Shown piece after piece: positions 1 to 9,512 of a DNA stretch of 64,000 bases (positions are counted from its first letter, which is position 1; every line of letters starts with the position of its first letter). The stretch is from NCBI RefSeq assembly GCF_015477775.1, contig NZ_JADLQO010000001.1, positions 248,001-312,000 on the forward strand, written 5' to 3'. Source of the DNA: Nocardia abscessus (GTDB lineage Bacteria > Actinomycetota > Actinomycetes > Mycobacteriales > Mycobacteriaceae). The notes beneath the pieces were generated by a model. That model made no database searches. It had not been told where the DNA came from and saw only the letters and a list, made by a program, of their open reading frames with translations. The position numbers were made by a program, and so were the translations under genes.

Positions 1-2
1 GC

Positions 3-230
3 TGCTGCGACACCTCCCCCGCGCAGCACGCGACCGGTCACGCGAAGAGCACCGGTCACCCGTTCATCCAGAGTTTCGAGCCGGGCGAGGACTGGTACTA
101 CAACTTCGAGACCGGAGAGATGTACACCGGCGGACCGGAATTGGCGCCACCGCACAGTCATCCGGCTGATCAGGGCGTGCCTGGCCCGCGCGGCCGCGTC
201 CCGGCGGATTGGCAGGCACACATCCACTGA
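3..230 (+). CDS. UBP-type zinc finger protein, C-terminal part
   Basis: The reading frame is open from the left edge and ends at a TGA, so only the last 75 residues are present. The stretch CCDTSPAQHATGH, then STGHP and QSFEPGEDW, is the typical second half of a ZnF-UBP domain: paired Cys and spaced His residues that bind zinc, followed by the aromatic-rich SFEPGEDWYYN motif. In actinobacteria these are small stand-alone proteins of about 90-130 residues with no ubiquitin system; their role is unknown. The 30-residue tail is Pro/His-rich. The start lies outside the window. Confidence 0.8.
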   Translation, partial: CCDTSPAQHATGHAKSTGHPFIQSFEPGEDWYYNFETGEMYTGGPELAPPHSHPADQGVPGPRGRVPADWQAHIH

Positions 231-302
231 TCACGGGAGAACCGGTACGCTGCTGCGAACGCCGGGGCCTCCGGCACCGAGATCCACCCGGGAAAGCACG
301 GT

Positions 303-743
303 ATGAAACGAACTTCCACCATCGTCCTGGCCGTCGGGACGGTGGGTTTCCTGCTGGCAGGCTGCGGCGGAGCGGACGAGTCCACCGACGCGAACGGATT
401 GCGCAAGGGCTCCGCGAGCGCGACCACGTCCGCCTCGGCCGCGCGCACCACGACCGCTCCCGACACCGCGACGCCGGACACCCCGGCGGGCACGGAGGCG
501 CAGGCCACGACGAAGCAGAGCGACCCCTCGCTCGGCCCGGCGTCCAGCACCACCTGCGGTGAGTTCCGGAAGCTGGACACCGACGGCGAGAAGGCGCTGA
601 TCGAGCAGATCCTCGCGGAGAACCCGGGCGGCCCGTTCGACGGCAGCCCGAACGTCGCGCTGGGCACCGCCAAGCTGGTGTGCCTGTCGCCGAGCGTCGC
701 AGGCACCTCGGTCGCGATCGCCGCCGGAATCGTGAAGAAGTAG
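303..743 (+). CDS. Small putative lipoprotein of unknown function
   Basis: This 146-residue protein begins with a basic N-terminus and a hydrophobic stretch that ends in a lipobox (LLAGC, Cys at about residue 22), so it is probably exported and lipid-anchored. A Ser/Thr/Ala-rich linker (residues 25-80) leads to a small domain with two Cys (TTCGEF and LVCLSP) that could form a disulfide, and it ends with a Lys-Lys pair. I recognise no family. It lies 39 bases before the CDC48-like ATPase on the same strand. The ATG is preceded by a purine-rich GGGAAAG site. Confidence 0.75.
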   Translation: MKRTSTIVLAVGTVGFLLAGCGGADESTDANGLRKGSASATTSASAARTTTAPDTATPDTPAGTEAQATTKQSDPSLGPASSTTCGEFRKLDTDGEKALIEQILAENPGGPFDGSPNVALGTAKLVCLSPSVAGTSVAIAAGIVKK

Positions 744-782
744 GCGGACGACCCTTCTCCACGGGCCCGGGAACGATGAACC

Positions 783-3086
783 GTGACCGATGCCGTGCCC
801 ACGCGGCAGAATGGCACAGTGGCAGAACTGGCACTCACCGCCCGCTTGAATCCCTCCGCCGCTGACGCCCGGCGCGGGGTGGTCCGGTTGCATCCGGAGG
901 CGCTGACCGCGCTGGGGCTGCGGGAGTGGGACGGCATCATGCTGGTCGGCTCACGGCGCACGGCCGCGGTGGTCGGCGTGGCGCGCCACGGAACGCCCGC
1001 CGGTGTCGCCCTGCTCGACGACGTCACGCTGTCCAACGCCGGGTTGCGTGAAGACGCGACAGTGGTGATCTCCCCCGCCACGGTCTACGGCGCCAAACAG
1101 ATCACGGTGAGCGGCTCGGTACACGCCACCCGGACGATTCCGGGCGCGACCCTGCGGCAGGCGCTGCTCGGGAAGGTCGTCACGGTCGGCGACGCGGTCT
1201 CGCTGTTGCCGCGCGACCTCGGCCCCGACATCAGCTCCACGGCGGCCACCCAGGCGCTGTCGCGGACTTTCGGCATCGCCTGGACAACGGAGTTGCTGAC
1301 CGTCACCGCCACCGATCCGCGCGGGCCGGTGAGCGTGCAGCCGAATACCGCCGTCGTCTGGGGCGCGGGAGCGGTCGCCGCACGCGACGCCGCCGATCTG
1401 GCCTCGGCCGGAACCCCGATCCCGGTGGGCGAGGCCTCGCGCGGCGCCATCGAGGCCGCCGTCTTCGACACGGCCGCGGGCACCAACGGCGCCACGGTGG
1501 GCCGGATCGCGGCGCCCGGGGAGGCCACCGCGATCATCTCGGTCGAAGACCTGGCCGGCGCGCGCAGCCAGGCCGCGAAACTCGGCGAATGGCTCAGCCT
1601 CGCCTTGGACGAGCCCGAATTGCTGCGCACGCTCGGTGCGCGCCCGCACCTCGGCGTGCTGATCACCGGCCCCGCCGGTGTCGGCAAAGCGACGCTGGCC
1701 CGCTCGGTCGCGGCCCCGCGTCGCGTGGTGGAACTGGACGGCCCCACCATCGGCGCGGCTGAGAGCGGGGCGCGGCTGCGCGTGGTCGCCGAGGCGGTGG
1801 CCGATATCGGCTGCGGCAGGGGCGGCGTCCTGCTGATCACCGACATCGATGCCCTGCTGCCCGCGGCCGCCGAGCCGGTCGCCACGCTCATCCTCGACCA
1901 GTTGCGCGCCGCGATCGCCGAACCGTGCGTCGCGTTTCTCGCGACCACGGCGCACCCCGCCGGGATCGACCAGCGGCTGCGGGCGCCGGATCTGTGCGAC
2001 CGCGAGCTCGCGCTGCCGCTGCCGTCGGCCGCCGTGCGCAAGGCGCTGCTCGAGCAGCTGTTGCGCCGGGTGCCGACCGCGGAGCTGAAGCTCGACGAGA
2101 TCGCCGCCCGCACGCCGGGATTCGTGATGTCGGATCTGGCGGCGCTGTGCCGGGAGGCGGCGCTGCGCGCGGCGTCGCGGGCCAGGGAGCAGGGCGAGCC
2201 ACAGCTCACCCAACCCGACTTGCTCGGTGCGCTCGAGGTCATCCGGCCGCTGTCGCGCTCGGGCATGGAGGAACTCGCCATCGGCAGCCTGAGCCTGGAC
2301 GACGTCGGCGACATGGTGGAAACCAAGCAGGCGCTGACCGAGGCGGTGCTGTGGCCGCTGCGGCACCCGGACTCCTTCGCCCGCCTCGGCATCGAGCCGC
2401 CGCGCGGGGTGCTGCTCTACGGCCCGCCCGGTTGCGGCAAGACCTTCCTGGTGCGCGCGCTGGCCGGTACCGGTCAGCTCAGCGTGCACGCGGTCAAGGG
2501 CGCCGAACTGCTGGACCGGTGGGTCGGCTCGTCGGAGCGCGCGGTGCGCGAATTGTTCCAGCGGGCGCGCGATTCCGCGCCATCGCTGATCTTCCTGGAC
2601 GAGGTGGACGCGCTGGCCCCGCGCCGCGGCCAGAGCGCCGACTCCGGTGTCGGCGACCGGGTGGTCGCGGCACTGCTCACCGAACTCGACGGCGTGGAAC
2701 CGCTGCGTGACGTGGTGGTGCTGGGCGCGACCAACCGGCCGGAGTTGATCGACCCGGCGCTGCTGCGGCCGGGCAGGCTGGAACGACTGGTCTTCGTACC
2801 GCCGCCGGACGCCGCCGCCCGGCGGGAGATCCTGCGCACCGCGGGCCGCGCGGTGCCGCTGGCCGCCGACGTCGACCTGGACGCGCTCGCCGAGAAACTG
2901 GACGGCTACTCCGCGGCCGACTGCGCGGCGCTGCTGCGCGAGTCCGCTCTCACGGCGATGCGCCGGGACATGCACGCGGCCGACGTCACCGCGGCCGACG
3001 TGCTGGCCGCCCAGGCGGTGGTGCGGCCCTCGCTCGACCCGTCGCAGATCGACACGCTGCGCCGGTACGCGGACAGCCGCGGCTAG
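783..3086 (+). CDS. CDC48/VCP-like double AAA ATPase
   Basis: A 767-residue protein with a CDC48-type N-domain (about 10-90) and two AAA modules. Module 2 is intact: Walker A GPPGCGKT near 546, Walker B LIFLDEVDAL near 602, and an arginine-finger region ending in RPGRLERLVF. Module 1 is degenerate: its Walker A reads GPAGVGKA (Ala where Thr/Ser binds Mg-ATP) near 296 and its Walker B reads LLITDID, without the catalytic Glu, so hydrolysis probably depends on module 2. The family uses ATP to unfold or remodel proteins; the substrate here is unknown. It corresponds in position and type to M. tuberculosis Rv0435c. GTG start. Confidence 0.9.
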   Translation: MTDAVPTRQNGTVAELALTARLNPSAADARRGVVRLHPEALTALGLREWDGIMLVGSRRTAAVVGVARHGTPAGVALLDDVTLSNAGLREDATVVISPATVYGAKQITVSGSVHATRTIPGATLRQALLGKVVTVGDAVSLLPRDLGPDISSTAATQALSRTFGIAWTTELLTVTATDPRGPVSVQPNTAVVWGAGAVAARDAADLASAGTPIPVGEASRGAIEAAVFDTAAGTNGATVGRIAAPGEATAIISVEDLAGARSQAAKLGEWLSLALDEPELLRTLGARPHLGVLITGPAGVGKATLARSVAAPRRVVELDGPTIGAAESGARLRVVAEAVADIGCGRGGVLLITDIDALLPAAAEPVATLILDQLRAAIAEPCVAFLATTAHPAGIDQRLRAPDLCDRELALPLPSAAVRKALLEQLLRRVPTAELKLDEIAARTPGFVMSDLAALCREAALRAASRAREQGEPQLTQPDLLGALEVIRPLSRSGMEELAIGSLSLDDVGDMVETKQALTEAVLWPLRHPDSFARLGIEPPRGVLLYGPPGCGKTFLVRALAGTGQLSVHAVKGAELLDRWVGSSERAVRELFQRARDSAPSLIFLDEVDALAPRRGQSADSGVGDRVVAALLTELDGVEPLRDVVVLGATNRPELIDPALLRPGRLERLVFVPPPDAAARREILRTAGRAVPLAADVDLDALAEKLDGYSAADCAALLRESALTAMRRDMHAADVTAADVLAAQAVVRPSLDPSQIDTLRRYADSRG

Positions 3087-3221
3087 ATCACGAGCAAGAC
3101 GCGAGCTTCAGCCAATCCCTGGTAATTCGGCTTGAACCGCGGTTTTCCGATCGGAGACATTTACTGGCGAATTTTCGGCAATCACAAGATCGCGTGCGCA
3201 CCACGGGTATGTTCGACAATC

Positions 3222-4523
3222 GTGCGCAAGGTCGGCGAGATTGTCGATGCGACCACGGCCTTCACGGGAGCCGCGGTCGCGGGCGTCACGCTGTTCCTGC
3301 CGGTCACCGTCAGCGCCCAGAGCCAGTCCTCGTCGTATCGGATCGTCGGCCTGCTCAACAGTGTGCCGCGCAGCGCGGCGCTGGGGGTGATCGTCGCCGT
3401 GGCGGTCGCCGTGCTGGTCTCCACCACCACACGGCCGCTGACCGGATGGGCGACGGCGACGGCCGCGGCCGCGGCGCAGCTGATCAACCACTTCGCGGGA
3501 CGCGACGCGTCGACGGCCGAGATGCTCACCACGCAGAACTACATCGACTCGGTGTGCGCCGCGGTACTGCTCGGCGGACTGGGAGCCGTCGTGTTGCGCC
3601 GCCCGCTGCCCGGCGCGGCCTTCGCCGTGGGCGGAGTCGGATTCTTCGGCTTCGGCGATCTGGCGGAACTGCTGAACATCAACGTGGACGCGTACTCGGT
3701 GCTGGAGACCCCGACGCGCTGGATGCTCGGCGCGGCGCTGGCCCTGCTGGTGATCAGCACCCTGCACAACTGGAAGCGCACCGAGGAGCCGAAGACGCCG
3801 CGCATGGCGATCGCGCTGCCGGTAACGCCGATCCTCGCCGCCATGGTGCTCGCGCTGGTGGTCCTGGCCGGCACCGAGTGGCTGGGCCGCCAGTACAGCA
3901 AGCTGCCCGCCGAGAGTCACGCGGTCGAGATCGGGATCGTCGTCGCCGCCACGATCGTCAGCGCGACCGCCGCGGCCATGCTGCTGCCCGGCCGCGACGG
4001 CACCGGCGTGTACCTGGCGGTGAGCCTCACCGCGGCCGTCGACGCCGTGGGTTACGCGGTCCGGCCCGGCTGGACCTCCGCGGTGCTGATCGCCTTGACC
4101 GCCGCCGGACTCGCCATCGGCGCTCGCATGCCCTCGGCCGCCCTCGCCATCCTGCTCCTCGCGGGTATCGCGGTCTTCGCCATCGTCACCTCGACCTCCG
4201 CGGGAACCGTCGCCTTCACGGTGATCAGCGGCGTCATCGCGTTGACCGCGGGTTACTGCTGCGGCACGGCGCGACCGCACTACGCGCCGAGCGGCGTGCT
4301 CGCGATCACCGCGCTCTACCTTCCCTCGGCGGTGTCGGTGATGCCGGACAAGTTCAAGGACTGGCGCGAGGACGTGGCGGTGCACGACGCCACCCCGGGC
4401 CGCACCGCCCTGGCCATCGTCATCGGCAGCGCGATCGGACTCGTCGTACTGCGCAAATTCCGGCCGCGCAGCAAGCGTCGAGCAAAGGGGCAATCGGAAA
4501 GCGAATCATTAGCGGATATATAG
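3222..4523 (+). CDS. Polytopic membrane protein of unknown function
   Basis: About 433 residues, composed almost wholly of hydrophobic Ala/Val/Leu segments, with roughly ten predicted membrane spans separated by short loops, and a basic C-terminal tail (RKFRPRSKRRAK) that should lie in the cytoplasm. The frame is open further upstream to a TTG, but the GTG chosen here gives a compact start (VRKVGEIVDATTAFTG), and the upstream residues do not look coding. No family recognised. It sits between the ATPase and the Mrp antiporter operon, both on the same strand, but is 110 bases from mrpA, so co-transcription is only possible. Confidence 0.7.
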   Translation: MRKVGEIVDATTAFTGAAVAGVTLFLPVTVSAQSQSSSYRIVGLLNSVPRSAALGVIVAVAVAVLVSTTTRPLTGWATATAAAAAQLINHFAGRDASTAEMLTTQNYIDSVCAAVLLGGLGAVVLRRPLPGAAFAVGGVGFFGFGDLAELLNINVDAYSVLETPTRWMLGAALALLVISTLHNWKRTEEPKTPRMAIALPVTPILAAMVLALVVLAGTEWLGRQYSKLPAESHAVEIGIVVAATIVSATAAAMLLPGRDGTGVYLAVSLTAAVDAVGYAVRPGWTSAVLIALTAAGLAIGARMPSAALAILLLAGIAVFAIVTSTSAGTVAFTVISGVIALTAGYCCGTARPHYAPSGVLAITALYLPSAVSVMPDKFKDWREDVAVHDATPGRTALAIVIGSAIGLVVLRKFRPRSKRRAKGQSESESLADI

Positions 4524-4633
4524 CCGCTGTTCCAGGGGATGGCGGACGCCATACTTGCCGCTTCCGCGATAAATGCAGGCTTTACGTAGGATTGTCCCGG
4601 ACACCCCGCCGCCCCTACCCGACGGAGTGAAGT

Positions 4634-7528
4634 TTGCTCGCAATCCTGCTCGCTCATGCCGCTGCCGCCTTGACGGCACCGCTGTGGGTGCGGGTACTGG
4701 GGCGCAACGCTTTCTACCTGCTGGCCTCGGTGCCGCTCGGCTGTCTCGGCTGGGTGATCGCGAATTGGTCCGAGCCGCAGCGCGTTCGCCTGAGCTGGGC
4801 GCCGAGCATCGGGCTGAACATCGATCTGCGCTTCGACACGCTCGCGGCGGTGCTGTGCGCGCTCGTGCTGGGCATCGGAGCGCTGGTCCTGGTCTACTGC
4901 GCCAGGTACTTCGAGAACGACCAGGCGCGGCTCGGGGTGTTCGCCGCCGAGCTGGTCGCCTTCGCAGGCGCCATGTTCGGCCTGGTCACCAGCGACAACA
5001 TGGTGCTGCTCTATGTGTTCTGGGAAGCGACGACGGTGCTGTCGTTCCTGCTGATCGGTCACAACGCCGAGCAGGCGGCCAGCCGGAGGTCCGCGATCCA
5101 GGCCCTGCTGGTGACCGGCGCGGGCGGATTGGCGATGCTGGCGGGCATCGTCGTGCTGGGCACGGCGAACGGCAGCTATCTGCTGTCGGATCTGCTCGCG
5201 GGAACGCCGCCGAGCGGGGTCGCGGTCGACGTCGCGGTGGCGCTGCTGCTGGTGGGCGCGCTCACCAAATCCGCGGTGGTGCCGCTGCATTTCTGGCTGC
5301 CCGGCGCGATGGCCGCGCCGACGCCGGTGAGCGCCTACCTGCACGCCGCGGCGATGGTGAAGGCGGGCGTGTACCTGATCGCCCGGCTCGCACCGGTGTT
5401 CGCGCAGAACCCGGTGTGGCATCCGCTGGTGCTCACCCTCGGCCTGGCGTCGATGCTGCTGGCGGGGTTGCGATCACTCCAGGTAACCGACCTGAAACTG
5501 GTGCTGGCCTTCGGCACGGTGAGCCAGTTGGGCTTCCTGATCGTGCTGGTCGGCATCGGCACGCCCGACGCCGCGCTGGCGGGCGTGACGATGATCGTCG
5601 CGCACGCGCTGTTCAAAGCGTGCCTGTTCCTGGTGGTCGGGATCATCGATCACGGTGCGGGAACGCGCGACCTGCGCAGGCTGTCCGGCCTCGGCCGCCG
5701 CGCTCCGGTGCTGTACGGCACCGCGATCCTCGCGGCGCTCAGCATGGCGGGCATCCCGCCGCTGCTCGGTTTCGTCGGCAAAGAAAGCGCGCTGAGCGCC
5801 GTCATGGACGCGGACGTACTCACCGCGCCCGGCCGCGGCGCGGTGCTGGCCTGCGTCGTGCTCGGTTCGATACTGACGGTCGCTTACAGCATCAGGTTCG
5901 TCCAGGGCGCCTTCGCCGACAAGGGTGTCGAAGCACAGCCCGCCGCCACACCGCCGGCCCACCACCCGAGCGAACTTCCCGTCGCCGCGGGCCGGGAACC
6001 CGAGGATCGTCTCCGCTGGCATCCGCCGGGTGCGCTCTTCCTGGCGGCACCGGCGCTCCTCGCCGTCGCGGGCGTGGTGGCCGGTCTCGCGCCGTCCTGG
6101 TTGGACGCACGGTTGCGCCCCTACGCCGAAACGCTCGCAGGCACGCCGGTTTCCCATCTCGCGCTGTGGCACGGCTTCGACCCCGCCCTGGCGGTGACCC
6201 TGTTGATCGTCGTCGGCGGTGTCCTGCTGTACCGGCTGCGCGACCGCTTCCCGGAATCGGCGCACCCACGCCTGGGCAACGCCGACCGCGCCTACGACGC
6301 CACGCTGCGCGCGATGGACACCCTCTCCCTGCGGATGACCGGCGCCGTGCAGCGTGGGTCGCTGCCGCTGAGCCAGGCCACGATCCTGGTCACGCTGATC
6401 GTCCTGCCGACCGTGCTGCTCGCGCTCGGCGCCCGCACCGGAGTCACGCTGCGCCTGTGGGATTCGCCGCTGCAACCGGCCATCGGGGTGATCATGGTGG
6501 TGACGGCGATCGCCGCGACGGTGCTGCGCAACCGATTGGCGAGCGTGCTGGTCGTCGGTGTGACCGGCTACGGCAGTGGTGTGATCTTCGCGCTGCACGG
6601 CGCGCCCGACCTCGCGCTCACCCAATTCCTGGTGGAGACGCTCACGCTGGTGATCTTCGTTCTCGTGCTGCGCGCTTTCCCCGCGCGGATCGAGGCGAGC
6701 CGCAGGACCGCGTTCAAGGCGCGCAGGGCGCTGCTGGCCGTGGGAACGGGAACTGTGGTCGCGGTGCTGGCCGGGTTCGCCGTCGCGGCCCGTACCGCCG
6801 AACCCGTCTGGCCCCGGATCCCCGACGCCGCCTACGAGTTCGGCGGCGGCAAGAACGCCGTCAACGTCTTGCTCGTCGACCTGCGGGCATGGGACACCCT
6901 CGGCGAGATCTCGGTGCTCGTCGTCGCCGCGACCGGCGTGGCCTCACTGGTCTTCCGCAGCAGGCGTTTCGGCAGCGCGCCACGAGCGGCGGACTCTCCC
7001 GACTACGATCCGGCGCTGGTGAGCTGGCTGCCCGCGGGCCGGTTGGTCGACCGGGCCGAGCGGTCGATGGTCCTGCAGATCACCACGCGCCTGGTGTTCC
7101 CCACCATCATGGTGCTGTCGGTCTACTTCTTCTTCTCCGGCCACAACGCCCCCGGTGGAGGATTCGCGGGTGGGCTCACCGCCGGGCTCGCGCTGACCCT
7201 GCGATATCTCGCGGGTGGCCGCTACGAGCTGGGTGAGGCGCTCCCTGTCGACGCGGGCCATGTCCTCGGGGCGGGCCTCCTGCTGGCGGCGGGCACCGCG
7301 ATGTCGTCGCTGCTGCTCGGCGCGCCTCCGCTGTCCTCGGCGATCATCGAGGTTTCGCTGCCGGTGGTCGGGCACGTCAAGGTGGTCACCGCACTGCTGT
7401 TCGATCTCGGCGTCTATCTCATCGTGGTCGGCCTGGTGCTGGACGTGCTGCGCAGTCTCGGCGCGCGGCTGGACAGTGAGCTGGCCGACGCCGAGGCCCC
7501 TTCGGCGAACGGCGGTTCCGGCGCATGA
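4634..7528 (+). CDS. mrpA: Mrp Na+/H+ antiporter subunit A fused to subunit B
   Basis: At 964 residues this is a multi-span protein of the MrpA/NuoL family with a C-terminal MrpB (MnhB) domain. Residues about 110-400 hold the proton-translocating module (for example KSAVVPLHFWLPGAM and LHAAAMVKAGVY, with the conserved Lys/Glu set); the MrpB part is at about 815-945 (FFFSGHNAPGGGFAGG). No separate mrpB follows, so the fusion supplies it. In Mrp complexes the subunits form a secondary antiporter that exports Na+ (or K+) for H+ and supports salt and alkaline-pH tolerance. A TTG start with upstream purines; the stop overlaps the next start by four bases (ATGA). Confidence 0.92.
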   Translation: MLAILLAHAAAALTAPLWVRVLGRNAFYLLASVPLGCLGWVIANWSEPQRVRLSWAPSIGLNIDLRFDTLAAVLCALVLGIGALVLVYCARYFENDQARLGVFAAELVAFAGAMFGLVTSDNMVLLYVFWEATTVLSFLLIGHNAEQAASRRSAIQALLVTGAGGLAMLAGIVVLGTANGSYLLSDLLAGTPPSGVAVDVAVALLLVGALTKSAVVPLHFWLPGAMAAPTPVSAYLHAAAMVKAGVYLIARLAPVFAQNPVWHPLVLTLGLASMLLAGLRSLQVTDLKLVLAFGTVSQLGFLIVLVGIGTPDAALAGVTMIVAHALFKACLFLVVGIIDHGAGTRDLRRLSGLGRRAPVLYGTAILAALSMAGIPPLLGFVGKESALSAVMDADVLTAPGRGAVLACVVLGSILTVAYSIRFVQGAFADKGVEAQPAATPPAHHPSELPVAAGREPEDRLRWHPPGALFLAAPALLAVAGVVAGLAPSWLDARLRPYAETLAGTPVSHLALWHGFDPALAVTLLIVVGGVLLYRLRDRFPESAHPRLGNADRAYDATLRAMDTLSLRMTGAVQRGSLPLSQATILVTLIVLPTVLLALGARTGVTLRLWDSPLQPAIGVIMVVTAIAATVLRNRLASVLVVGVTGYGSGVIFALHGAPDLALTQFLVETLTLVIFVLVLRAFPARIEASRRTAFKARRALLAVGTGTVVAVLAGFAVAARTAEPVWPRIPDAAYEFGGGKNAVNVLLVDLRAWDTLGEISVLVVAATGVASLVFRSRRFGSAPRAADSPDYDPALVSWLPAGRLVDRAERSMVLQITTRLVFPTIMVLSVYFFFSGHNAPGGGFAGGLTAGLALTLRYLAGGRYELGEALPVDAGHVLGAGLLLAAGTAMSSLLLGAPPLSSAIIEVSLPVVGHVKVVTALLFDLGVYLIVVGLVLDVLRSLGARLDSELADAEAPSANGGSGA

Positions 7529-7902
7529 CGGCCAACCTGACCTTGCTGGTGGTGATCGGCGTCCTGGTCGCCTGCGGGGTGTACCTGATCCTGGAACGCG
7601 CGGTATCGAAGATGCTGCTCGGGTTGATCCTGTTCGGCAATGCGGTGAACCTGCTGATCCTCACCGCGGGCGGCGGCGACGGTGAGCCGCCCATCCACGG
7701 CGCCGCCGACACCGAGGAGATGGCCGATCCGCTCGCCCAGGCGATGGTGCTCACCGCGATCGTGATCACCATGGGCATCGCGGCATTCGTGCTCGCCCTC
7801 GCCTACCGCGCCTACATGCTCACCACCAGCGACGACGTCGCCAACGACGAGGAAGACGCGGAGGTCGCCCGGCGGCGGGCCGGAGAGGACCCGGAGACGT
7901 GA
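7525..7902 (+). CDS. mrpC: Mrp antiporter subunit C
   Basis: A 125-residue NuoK-like membrane subunit with three predicted spans (about 4-24, 28-48, 70-95) and the typical motif LILFGNAVNLLIL. The C-terminus is acidic (NDEEDAE). It forms part of the membrane arm of the Mrp complex with the MrpA and MrpD subunits. Its ATG overlaps the mrpA stop and its own stop overlaps the mrpD GTG, each by four bases, which points to translational coupling and fixed stoichiometry. Confidence 0.92.
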   Translation: MTANLTLLVVIGVLVACGVYLILERAVSKMLLGLILFGNAVNLLILTAGGGDGEPPIHGAADTEEMADPLAQAMVLTAIVITMGIAAFVLALAYRAYMLTTSDDVANDEEDAEVARRRAGEDPET

Positions 7903-9512
7903 GCCCCGCTTCCGGCCTACTGCCGATCCTCATGCCGCTGCCGGTGCTCGTTCCGCTGCTCGGCGCCGCGGCCACGCTCGTCTTCGGCCGCAGGCCCCGC
8001 ATCCAGAGCGCGGTCAGCGTCGGCGCGCTGTCGTGTGTCGTCGTGATCTGTGGCCTGCTGCTGTTCCTGGCCGACCGGGACGGCACCACCGCGTTGCAGG
8101 TCGGCAACTGGGCGGCGCCGATCGGCATCACGCTGGTGGTGGACCGGCTCTCGGCGGCGATGCTGCTCGTCTCGTCCATCGTCCTGCTGTCGGTCGCGCT
8201 CTACGGCGCGGGCCAGAACATCCGCGACGGCGACGCGCGGCAGCCGACCTCCATCTACCGGCCCACGTATCTCGTTCTGACCGCCGGTGTCTCGGCCGCC
8301 TTCCTCGCCGGTGACCTGTTCAACCTCTTCGTGGGCTTCGAGATCCTGCTCGCGGCGTCGTTCGTGCTGCTCACCGTGGGCGCGACCACCGAACGCATCC
8401 GGGCGGGCGTGGCCTACGTGATGGTGTCGATGGTCTCGTCGCTGATCTTCCTCACCGGCATCGGACTGACCTACGCGGCCACCGGGACGCTGAATCTCGC
8501 CCAGCTCGCCGTCCGGTTCGGCGCCGTGCCGGAGGGCACGCGCACGGCCGTGTTCGCGGTGCTGCTGGTGGCGTTCGGCATCAAGGCAGCCGTCTTCCCG
8601 CTGTCGAACTGGCTGCCCGACTCCTACCCGACCGCCCCGGCCCCGGTCACCGCCGTGTTCGCCGGCCTGCTCACCAAGGTCGGCGTCTACGCGATCATCC
8701 GGACGCACTCGCTGCTGTTTCCCGACGGCGGCTTCGACTCGGTGCTGCTGGTGTGCGGCCTGCTCACCATGCTCGTGGGCATTTTCGGCGCCATCGCGCA
8801 GAGCGACATCCGCCGTCTGCTGTCGTTCACGCTGGTCAGCCACATCGGATACATGGTGTTCGGGGTCGGGCTGGCCAATGCGGCCGGGCTGGCGGGCGCG
8901 GTGTTCTACGTGGCGCACCACATTCTGGTGCAGACCGCGCTGTTCCTGGTGGCCGGACTGATCGAGCGGCAAGCCGGATCGACTTCGCTGCGCCGATTGG
9001 GCGGACTCGCCGCCGCCAGCCCGCTGCTGGCCGTGCTGTTCCTGGTTCCCGCGCTCAATCTCGGTGGCATCCCCCCGTTCTCGGGGTTCATCGGCAAGGT
9101 GGCGCTCCTGCAGGCGGGCGCCGAGAAGGGCAGCGTGCTGGCCTGGGTGCTGGTCGGCGGCGCCGTGCTCACCAGTCTGCTCACCCTCTACACCGTGGCC
9201 CGGGTATGGAGCAAAGTGTTCTGGCGACCGCGCGAAGACGCGCCCGAGGGGCATCTCACCGCGGCGAAGCCGCCGACGTTGATCGAGGACACGACCGACG
9301 TGCACTACGACGAACGCACCGATCCCGGCCGGATGCCGCCGCTGATGGTGCTGTCCACCGCGGCGCTGGTCGCGGTCGGTCTGTGCCTGACGGTGCTGGC
9401 GGGCCCGATCCTCGCGATCGCCGACCGGGCGGCGATCGACCTGCGTGATCCCGGCGTGTACATCGGCGCGGTGCTGGGCGGCTCGCCCGGCGATCCGGGA
9501 GGTCCGCGATGA
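7899..9512 (+). CDS. mrpD: Mrp antiporter subunit D
   Basis: A 537-residue NuoM/NuoN-like antiporter subunit with about 14 predicted membrane spans. The conserved proton-channel module is visible (NLFVGFEILLAASF, IKAAVFPLSNWLPDSYPTAP, GLLTKVGVYAIIRT, LVSHIGYMVFG), including the Glu in the fifth span and Lys residues used in charge relay. A soluble loop (about 440-470) carries acidic residues. GTG start overlapping mrpC by four bases, and a four-base overlap with mrpE. Confidence 0.93.
   Translation: MSPASGLLPILMPLPVLVPLLGAAATLVFGRRPRIQSAVSVGALSCVVVICGLLLFLADRDGTTALQVGNWAAPIGITLVVDRLSAAMLLVSSIVLLSVALYGAGQNIRDGDARQPTSIYRPTYLVLTAGVSAAFLAGDLFNLFVGFEILLAASFVLLTVGATTERIRAGVAYVMVSMVSSLIFLTGIGLTYAATGTLNLAQLAVRFGAVPEGTRTAVFAVLLVAFGIKAAVFPLSNWLPDSYPTAPAPVTAVFAGLLTKVGVYAIIRTHSLLFPDGGFDSVLLVCGLLTMLVGIFGAIAQSDIRRLLSFTLVSHIGYMVFGVGLANAAGLAGAVFYVAHHILVQTALFLVAGLIERQAGSTSLRRLGGLAAASPLLAVLFLVPALNLGGIPPFSGFIGKVALLQAGAEKGSVLAWVLVGGAVLTSLLTLYTVARVWSKVFWRPREDAPEGHLTAAKPPTLIEDTTDVHYDERTDPGRMPPLMVLSTAALVAVGLCLTVLAGPILAIADRAAIDLRDPGVYIGAVLGGSPGDPGGPR

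Noticed and set aside
1669..1860. CDC48-like gene as a pseudogene because of the degenerate first AAA module
   Set aside because: The frame is intact over 767 codons, the second module is complete, and I recall the same changes in mycobacterial homologues.
951..2975. 674-residue minus-strand open frame opposite the CDC48-like ATPase
   Set aside because: Arg/Gln/His-rich translation with no motifs. It is the complementary shadow of a clearly coding plus-strand gene in high-GC DNA.
4573..7236. 887-residue plus-strand frame overlapping mrpA
   Set aside because: Arg/Gly/Ala-rich low-complexity translation, in a different frame from the MrpA sequence with its antiporter motifs.
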